From: Bryoerythrophyllum caledonicum
Lineage: Eukaryota > Streptophyta > Bryopsida > Pottiales > Pottiaceae
DNA length: 64,000 bases
Direction: 5' to 3'
Assembly (NCBI GenBank): GCA_963971425.1
Contig: OZ020520.1
Coordinates: 26,378,724-26,442,723 of the forward strand
The notes below the pieces were generated by a model. The model was not told where the DNA came from, made no database searches, and saw only the letters and a program-made list of their open reading frames with translations. The position numbers were made by a program, and so were the translations under genes. Shown piece after piece: positions 56,656 to 64,000 of the stretch; the first letter of the stretch is position 1; each line of letters starts with the position of its first letter.

Positions 56656-57926
56656 TTAAACAAATACTACATCACGACTCTTAATGATATTCTTCTTCTC
56701 AATGCATATGAGTTGATATGCCTTAGTGCCCTCACAATAGCCAAGAAACAAACATTTTGTGCCTTTTGCATCAAGCTTTACTCCTCTTTGTATCCGGCAC
56801 CATATGCAATGCATCCAAACACACGCATATGCGCAATGCATGGCTTGTGGCCACTCCAAGCTTCTTGGGGTGTGATGGTAACGAGAGCCCTTGTTAGACA
56901 TCGATTGCGGATGTAGACCGCATTGGCCACCGCTTTTGCCCAAATTTCAAGCTTTAGACATTGTACATGGATCATGTTCCTCGCCATTTCCACTATGGTA
57001 CGATTTGCACGTTCCGCGACTCCATTTTGTTCTGGCGTATAAGGTGTTGATGTGTGCCTCTCAATGCCATGCTTCTTCAAGAAACTTTGAAAGCTTTAGG
57101 ATATGAACTCCCCACCATTGTCTGACCGAATCACCTTGATCTTGTGCTCCGACTGCTTCTCCGCAAGGGCCTTGAACTCCTTGAACTTCTCAAGGCATTC
57201 CGCCTCTGTCTTCAAGATGTACACCCACACCCTCCTCAAAAAGTCATCAATGAAGGTCACAAAATACTTTGCACCACCTATGGAAGTGGTCCTCATAGGG
57301 GTGCACACATTCGAATGGACAATCTCCAAAGGCTTTGTTGCACGCGTTGCTCCATCCTTTAGAAATGGTGCCCTATGTTGCTTGCCTTGCACGCACCCTT
57401 CACAAAATGACATTGATAATTCATCTTTGCAAAGGGTCATCCCACTTATCATGCTATAAAATAAATGCACACTTCTCACATTTAAATTACCAAGCCAATG
57501 ATGCCAAAGCTCCAATGCACCATTTTGTGTTGATAATTGTGCCACGTTGGCCGCATCCGCCTCGAACACTGTCGTCAAGGTCGTTTCGTACAAATTGCCT
57601 TCATAAGGTGCTACCACAAGAACGTCTTTATTTGGTGTTCTCAACACACATCCATCCACGTTGAAATGCACCTTCATTCCACTTGTCATAAGTTTGCTCA
57701 CCTAGAGCAAGTTTGCTTGCAACTTGGGCACATGGAGAACGTCCTTGATTCTAAATCTCTTAGAGCAACCCCTCACAAGCACTTTGACAACAGTAGATCC
57801 GACGCCATCGTCCTCCACAACACTATCATCACCCAAATGTACGTTACGTGGAGTAATTACCTCATGCATGCAAAATGTCATTTTATGAAGTGTCATGTAT
57901 TTTGTGGCCCCAAATCCATGTTCCAC
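56656..57926 (-). pseudogene. Copia protease and integrase remnant
   Basis: Protease text is frameshifted at its active site (DLGP in one frame, FGATKYM in the next). Then VLHVPKLQANLL, the integrase zinc region (WHHWLGNLNVRSVH ... CEGCVQGKQHRAPF), core motifs VIRSDNGGEF and TPYTPEQNGVAERANRT, and VFGCIAYG. Stops occur at about 57700 and 57096. Confidence 0.9.
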
Positions 57927-58023
57927 TTACACATGGACTTGGATTGAGGTTCACCTTGAGTTGCAAATGCGTAGTCATCATCCTCCTGTGCATGATTGAC
58001 GTTCTTCTTCTCTTTTGCTTGGT

Positions 58024-58773
58024 TCACGTAATCCCGCTCCCACTTTTTTGGCTTAAAGCAATTTTGTGCAATGTGGCCTGGTTTGCCACAATAGTAACAT
58101 ACGTTGGGCTTGCTACGTAGTGAAGAATAGCCTCTCCACTTATTTTGTTTTGGCACAAGGCCGCATCATCCCCATTAGACTCCTTCTCTTTGCGCTTGGA
58201 CAATTCATGCATCAACCGTGCCGTCACAAGCTCCATCATGAGTTCCTCCATTGCCAAGGTCTCTAAAGTAGTGATCAAGAGTTTATATGAAGGCGGCAAA
58301 TTCTCAAGCAAGGTCTTGACCACATCTTCATCTCTCATCGGGACATCCAAGAAAGTAAGCTGATCCGCAAGTGCCTTCACTTCGTTGACATGATTCAATG
58401 AATCATCTCCCGCTTACATCTTGATTGTGAAGAACTTGCGGCGAATGAAGAGGATGTTGGACAAGCTCCTTGTTTCGTGGATGTTGTATAAAGTCTTCCA
58501 TGCTTCCGTGGGTCCCTTGGAACTTTTGATGTGGGCAAGTTGGTTGTCCACCAAGTTGAGGCCAATGATGGACATGGCCTTCTTCACACACCGATTGAAG
58601 TCCTTCTTCACCTTTGGATCATCATCTTCGGATAGAGGCTCTTTGAAGTCATCCACAATCTCCCAAAGGTCCATGGATGCCAACACCATGTCCATCTTGA
58701 ACTTCCAAAGATTGAAGTTGTCACCTTTGAACTTCTTAATGAATGTAGCACTCTTGCCATCATGTGTTGCCAT
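58024..58773 (-). pseudogene. Copia gag remnant
   Basis: Starts MATHDGKSATFIKKFKGDNF with NLWKFKMDMVL and continues, after one stop near 58414, with HVNEVKALADQLTFLDVP and LLENLPPSYK, a standard UBN2-type copia gag. The zinc knuckle CYYCGKPGHIAQNC follows near 58100 in a shifted frame. Confidence 0.88.
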
Positions 58774-59324
58774 ATTTAGACTCCAACACTGACTCTTGAC
58801 TTGTAATGTGCTCTAGTCCACCTCAATCACTCAAATGAGCACTTTTTAAGCTCCAATGTGCACTTATGCACGTACAACACTCAAATTTCAGAGCTATCCA
58901 TTCGGATTATGTATCATGTGTATGGGCAAAGTGCACATACACCTAAAGCACTCAAATTTCAGGGCTACTCATACGGATTGTGTACTATGTGTATCGACAA
59001 AGTCCAAAAGTGCAAAAGTGCAAACGTAAACACAGTCTTACAAAGTTGACACCCTTGGATGTGCACCTCCAATGCTCTTAGAAACTCCTTGGGCCATCCT
59101 CAATCACCTCCAATGCATTCTAACGACCTTGAATCAAAATTTGTGCACCTCCAATGCTTTAAATTGAACCTTTGTGTACCTCCAATGCTCCAACAACCTT
59201 GAGTCAACTCTTGTAAACCTTCAATGCTCCTAATTGGATCTTGTGCACCTCCAACACTCAAAGACTCTCAAGATCTTGTCCTAACAAATTTGCACCAAAA
59301 CTCTACACACGCAACTGATACGAG

Positions 59325-59727
59325 TGGGTACATAACCTATTGAGGTTCAAAAGAAATAGAGAAATAATTGCACAAGCAAATGAAACACACACAATATTAC
59401 AAACAATGCTTAGTGAATGTTGCCTTCTTTCAAAGGCCCTTACTTATACTACTACTTAGTGGCGTCTCATGCATCTTGCAAGTGGTTTCTCAAGCAATTT
59501 GCAAGTTCCTCTTTGCCAACTCATGGGCCACATGGCCACCCGTTTGTCCTTGTTTATCCCATGCAAAACATGTGGGTTGGTTTTACCTATTTGACCTTGT
59601 GCCATGCATGTACCTCTCAAATTCCTTTCATATCTCCCCATTTTCTCCCCATTTATTTTCCCCTCTAAATCTACCTCAATAACTATTTACAATGTTGTAT
59701 CAATTACAAGCAACTCTTAACCCAACA
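59325..59727 (-). repeat. 5' LTR of the old copia element
   Basis: 403 bp. The adjacent minus-strand sequence CTCGTATCAGTTGC resembles the common copia primer-binding site TGGTATCAGAGC. Confidence 0.88.
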
Positions 59728-60690
59728 GTTGGTAGCCTTGCATGACAAGTTCAGTGAAGGCGCCGCTTACTCTTTCCTTGATCGTGTTTTGAATCGCTTT
59801 GGAACTCTAACGGAAGTGTTTACAAAAGAAGGACGTGAGTTTGTGGTTGAGTTTCAAACGTTGTGTGAGCAAGCAATGATCGATCACCGCACTACTTCAA
59901 GGGATCATCTCAAAGCAGATGGATTGGCGGAGCGCATGGTGCAAACCGTTAAAAAGGGGGCTTTGGAATAATAGTTTGAAGAAGGGACATCACTAGGATT
60001 GGGACTTGCAATTACCGTGGATAGCCATGGGCTACCGATATAGTAAGCAAGCATCCTTGGCGTCATTTTCTCCTTACTTCTTGTTGTTTGAAAGGCATCC
60101 GGTGTTTCTGAAGACCATTCAGGCAAATGCTAACACCGTATCGGCTAATATAGACAATCCAGACACGCGGGCTCTAGTGTGTTAGCAACGGGCAGATTTT
60201 TTCAAGCGGGGATGACTATGGCATTGGAAAATCTTCCCATTACTCAATATCAGATACGTTGCGCTATGCTACGATACATGGAGGAGGCTACTAACCACAA
60301 GTGCGACGTTTTACTCTTGGAGACTATGTATATTTGCAGCAAGGAGCATCCACCACCTTGGATGTGACGGTAGAACGGGTGATCTTACGAGTTCGTGAGT
60401 TGAAGAACTTAGAAGTGCGACTATTGGAAGGTTGTGATGGTTAGGCATGGAAGGATCACACGCGTAATCACGCACCTTGCCATTTGGCAAACATTGATGG
60501 CACGGTACACCCTAGTCTTTCTCACATCTCTACTGGATTGCAATGTCAGTTGTGAGATAGTGCCAAACGGGCTGCTACAATGGTCATGTGTGACTTGTGT
60601 TTTACAGAGTGGCATCTAGAATGTCTAACCCCACCTTTTTTAGAGGTACCAGTGGGTCAATGGTCGTGTCCACAATGTTTAGTACATTGA
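59728..60690 (+). pseudogene. Ty3/gypsy integrase tail ending in a PHD finger
   Basis: Plus-strand pieces in order: LVALHDKFSEGAAYSFL, VLNRFGTLTEVFTKEGREF (integrase core with the second Asp changed), DHRTTSRDHLKADGLAERM (catalytic Glu), YSKQASLASFSPYFLLF, MTMALENLPITQYQ, LRYATIHGGGY, RRFTLGDYVYLQQG (integrase C-terminal domain). Then, at 60544-60690, a C4HC3 pattern: CQL-stop, CDLC, EWHLEC, WSCPQC. The second Cys codon is TGA, probably from TGT or TGC. The frame ends TGA at 60688. The domain sits where chromoviruses carry a chromodomain and may have guided integration to certain histone marks. Decayed by several stops; the upstream pol is missing. Confidence 0.8.
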
Positions 60691-63234
60691 GAGTCTACGT
60701 AGACAAGGTCTAGCCAATTAAAAAGTGTTGGAGGCAATTAATAATGGGACTCCTATTGCACCCAGCCTATCATTTGTCTATACGGTCTGTTAGTATCTTT
60801 TTTGTAGATTGACTTGATTTCTCTGGACTTGAGAGGTTTTCATGATTAATCGTTCCTCCAGATTACGTTTATTGTGTAATTCGCAGGTGTAGAAGGGGCT
60901 TCAGCATGGGCAAAGGGGGCGAGTAAAGGGGTCCTTGTAGACCAATTACTAAATGTTGTGGTCTGGATATTTTTTTTTCCTAGCCTAGGCTGTTGAATGG
61001 CTCATAGTTTATGTGGTAACTATTATTTTTGATGTTTACAGAGGCAACAGTGATGGTTTAGCCGTCGTTTCTCCGAGTTTGTCTCTAATTATGCGCTCTC
61101 ACATGTCGACACGATGGTATCTTTGCACAATGTATTTGTGCACAACAACAACAATGGACTTATACAAAATTAAAATGTGGTTTGGTGATTTTTGAACATT
61201 TAAAAAAAATGGTTCACTTCTACGAGACTTTCAATTTTGGAGCACAAGGAACTTACATTGCTTACATTGTAATTAAGTGAAATCTAAAACTTTTGAAATG
61301 CAAAATTTATCACTAGGCAAAGTCATAGTTTGTGGATCCTTTTAAAAGTAAGAACAAATGAAACCTTTTTTCTTCACTTCAAAATCTCTAATCTTTCAAT
61401 CCATGTGGTCAATGGTTATGATATTGTGAGGCCAGTAGCTTATTAGAGAAATCTAGTGTATGGATGTTGTATTCATCACAACACCACAAAATCATGAGGA
61501 ATGCAAATTTGTCGTAAGGCCACATTACTTTTTCATTTTGGAAGTCTTTAGTATCAACGTGTGTACGTTGGGTAAAAAAAACTTTGTTAAATATATGTAA
61601 ATTTGGAGAAACCACATCGCCAAAAGTTTTTGATGACGGTGACATTGGATGAAATTTTTCACCTTTGGATGAATATGTTTAGATGTGTTAGTTGGATTAC
61701 ATCACATTAAATAACTTACTACTAAGACAAATTTGACCATCGCCAAGAACAAACCTATTTTTGTGGTAGACTTGGGTGTTTTTGTTTGAAGACTAAAAAA
61801 TCTCCTCACAATATCCTCAAAATGATTTAAGAAGAAAGAACATGTCCGTTCTTCTAAAGGTATTTAGTGGTGAGGTATTTAGGTCCTAATAGTGTATTTA
61901 ATCCCTATAGGATAATTTGTAGTCGTAGAGACAAATAAGTTTAGGTAGGTTCCAAAAAATCTATTTTGGAAGATAAATGTTTGAAGATTTTACCTTGAAT
62001 AGAGAATGAATTATCTTTACGCAGATGTTTTTTGTTTTTGTTTTTAGACTTATAAGGGAAAAGTCGTAGTTCTTCAAATATTGAAAGCTTAAATTTGGAG
62101 CAGTTGAGCAGGGTGCTTTAGAGTTGAATAATGTAGGGTACTGTAGAGTTGAATGATACAAAGTATTATAAATTTGAATAGAGCACTTTCATGAGGCAGG
62201 AAACAACGGAGGAAAGTTGTTGGCAGCTCTCATTGTTTTTACTTAAAATTCCATAGAAATGAAGGATTCTACCTTTCTTCAAAAATATTTCTCTTTTTTA
62301 ATTGAAGAAGGCATAATGGTCTATGCCGCATTTGGATTTTAGATACAAAAAATATTTTCCTATCTAAAAAAAAGATTAAAAAATCTCATATAAATGGCTA
62401 CTTTCAATATCCAAGCTAGTCATTGCAGGCCCATGTTTTTAATTCTACACATCTCTACTAGTTGTGATTTTTGACATGTAATGACCTAATACAAGGTAGA
62501 ACATTGATTTATAAAATTTATGCAATGTGTAATAGAAATTATGCTATTATTAGGAGTCAAAGTACATTGACTCTCACCGCATTGAAAAGAAAAAAACCAT
62601 TCAACAGCCTTAAAATGCATGTATCTTACAACTCGTACGGTTAAACTCTACAAACTTTTCCAAGCGTCTTCTTGTAGTAGTTCAAATGAAGATCCTGTGA
62701 TTGAAAATAGCAAAAATTTGATTCAATTTGTTTATACATCTCTTCTTAGAAAGACAATTTTGGGGTGGTTTTGGTGAAACATAGTCTCGGTCCTTTAGTG
62801 GATAGCCTTGTTAAGTCAAAGCCTATGACCATGGCATCAATTCTAATTTCCATTCTACTCTGTAATCTAATTTTCATTAGATATAAGTGGAAATTGTTTA
62901 TTTATTTTTTTAGAAATGAGATCAGAATCTGTCTTCTATATGTCACAAAAATCACAAATTTGTTTGTTGAATTTCGAAATTATTGTGAATTCCGAAGAAA
63001 AAGTGAAGAAAATTCATATCAAGTAGAAACTATGTTTGAAAATTTTGAAATTTTCACCAAAAGTGTACATTACAGTGCCAAAAATTTGGTATGAATGAAA
63101 CTTCCATGTTTAGCTAAAATTTGAAATTTAGTCAATTATGGTTATACGCCCAAAGTTCAAATTGCAATACCTTATTCATTTCTATAAAATTTAAAAAGCT
63201 TAAAATTGGAGTAAAAACTAGACTTCTGAAGCTT
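60691..63234. other. AT-rich DNA with decayed TTAA-family traces
   Basis: No gene. 61330-61440 (AATCTTTCAATCCATGTGGTCAA) and 62570-62805 (ending CTCGGTCCTTTAGTGG) resemble the interior and end of the TTAA elements and are probably old remnants. Confidence 0.45.
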
Positions 63235-63490
63235 CATAGGGATAGCTAGCAACTAGTCGGAACCCCTTACTTCTGGTGGGCGCTTCTGTGGATACCCCAT
63301 TGGCGGCCACCAACTAAAAATAGGAGTACACTTTGGAAAGCCACAATTACATTCCATTGGAAATTTATGAAATCACTTGGATTGAAACTATAATTCTATT
63401 TGCTATCTCTAAAAAATAAACATAATATTATTTGTTCTCTCTATATTTGCACATCCCTTAAGCGGGGGTTACCATAATTGCACTATCTCT
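63235..63490 (+). repeat. Dispersed repeat, copy 3
   Basis: Direct relative of 34340-34590: CCTTACTTCTGG, GGCCACC, ATGAAATCACTTGG, AATTCTATT, CTCTCTATAT. Confidence 0.65.
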
Positions 63491-63787
63491 AATGAATGCT
63501 TGATTCATGCAAGTCTTTAGGCTTGCATTACCCTACGCGTCGGTTTGGTTTGTACATAATTAAATAAAAAATACAGATTGTCCAATAAATTGGAAAATTA
63601 CGGGATTTGTCTAAGGTCATACTCATGTAATACCTAGGAAACACTCACATAACACCTAGGTGATACCCGTTGTGTCCAAACTACTCTGGAATGGAAAAAA
63701 TAATTAATTTGATAGGGAGTGTCCGAACCCGACCGATTCATAAAACTGACCAGATGCACTTAAAACTCAAAATGATATCCTGAACAA
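63491..63787. other. Spacer
   Basis: No gene. Contains text related to 42670-42830 and 5590-5760 (GTGTCCAAACTACT, AGTGTCCGAACCCGACC). Confidence 0.4.
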
Positions 63788-63921
63788 TGAAAGGACCTGG
63801 AAAAGACGGGATCAATATGATGTGAAGGGACCTAGATTAAGGCAAAGGGACCTGGATTAGGATGAAAGGGATCTGGATCAGGGTAAAGGGACCTGGATTA
63901 GGAGATGGGACCTGCACGAGG
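63788..63921. repeat. Imperfect 21-bp tandem repeat
   Basis: Six diverged copies of AAAGGGACCTGGATTAGG plus 2-4 bases; purine-rich on the plus strand. Confidence 0.8.
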
Positions 63922-64000
63922 AAGGAGGAAGAAGATGATAACGTTTTGCAGATGGATTGGCGTCGCACATTCACACGTCCACAGACGTCGCCGTCCTTTC

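Larger units (their letters stand above)
50479..59727 (-). mobile_element. Old Ty1/copia element, split by a 3.9-kb insertion
   Basis: LTRs at 50479-50879 and 59325-59727 are diverged throughout, with flanks GTTGA (50474-50478) and GTTGG (59728-59732), a target duplication with one change. Minus-strand fragments follow copia order: gag (58773-58024), zinc knuckle (about 58100), protease/integrase (57926-56656), RT (56012-55640), RNase H (55640-55099 and 51200-50940). Many stops and frameshifts. Without the insertion it is about 5.4 kb. It inserted into or beside the gypsy integrase remnant at 59728. Confidence 0.93.

Overview
The window looks like nuclear DNA of a land plant or close streptophyte alga whose life cycle includes flagellated sperm. 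The evidence is two compact, intron-containing plant-type mitochondrial genes (a TIM13 homologue and a NUXM-type complex I subunit) next to a multi-exon homologue of the centriole/cilium protein PIBF1 (CEP90). A ciliary gene of this kind is not expected in a flowering plant. I cannot name the species; a bryophyte-like or other spore-bearing plant is my best guess. Most of the rest is AT-rich repeat DNA.

Layout. 1-445: minus-strand exon-like stretch with 16-18-residue Gln/Pro repeats, running off the left edge. 1.8-4.8 kb: decayed non-LTR retrotransposon (minus). 5.77-6.72 kb: diverged TTAA-flanked element. 7.1-9.0 kb: divergent pair NUXM-like (minus) and TIM13 (plus) around a 640-bp shared upstream region. 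10.7-16.1 kb: PIBF1-like gene with at least 14 exons, about 705 codons. 16.2-24.3 kb: nest of DNA transposons. A family with TTAA target sites and TTAACCCCTAAAGGACC ends has copies inserted into each other. One copy carries a Tc1-like DD34E element with long subrepeated arms, another a short MITE. 24.3-31.1 kb: unrecognised DNA with a minisatellite and an 80-unit TTC microsatellite. 31.1-32.0 kb: intact TTAA element.

34.2-36.7 kb: two inverted copies of a dispersed repeat enclose a more GC-rich stretch. It holds a TATA box, three related long hairpins sharing a 3'-arm sequence, and an AATAAA signal: a candidate microRNA cluster and the best novel signal here. 39.1-42.6 kb: second, more decayed Tc1-like element. 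44.07-49.24 kb: very young Ty1/copia element (two 281-bp LTRs with one difference, AGTAT target duplication, gag and pol open but in different frames). 50.48-59.73 kb: old copia element, split by a 3.9-kb insertion with a GGCTA duplication carrying a gag-like frame broken by three TAG codons. 59.73-60.69 kb: decayed Ty3/gypsy integrase tail ending in a PHD-type zinc finger. 60.7-64 kb: AT-rich remnants and a 21-bp tandem repeat.

Host genes are confined to 7-16 kb, plus possibly the left edge and the hairpin locus. Two of the three recognised genes act in mitochondria (inner-membrane carrier import and complex I) and share one upstream region. The third would serve basal bodies of motile gametes. 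The transposon part is a readable record of insertion order, because uninterrupted relatives of several target sites are present in the same window.
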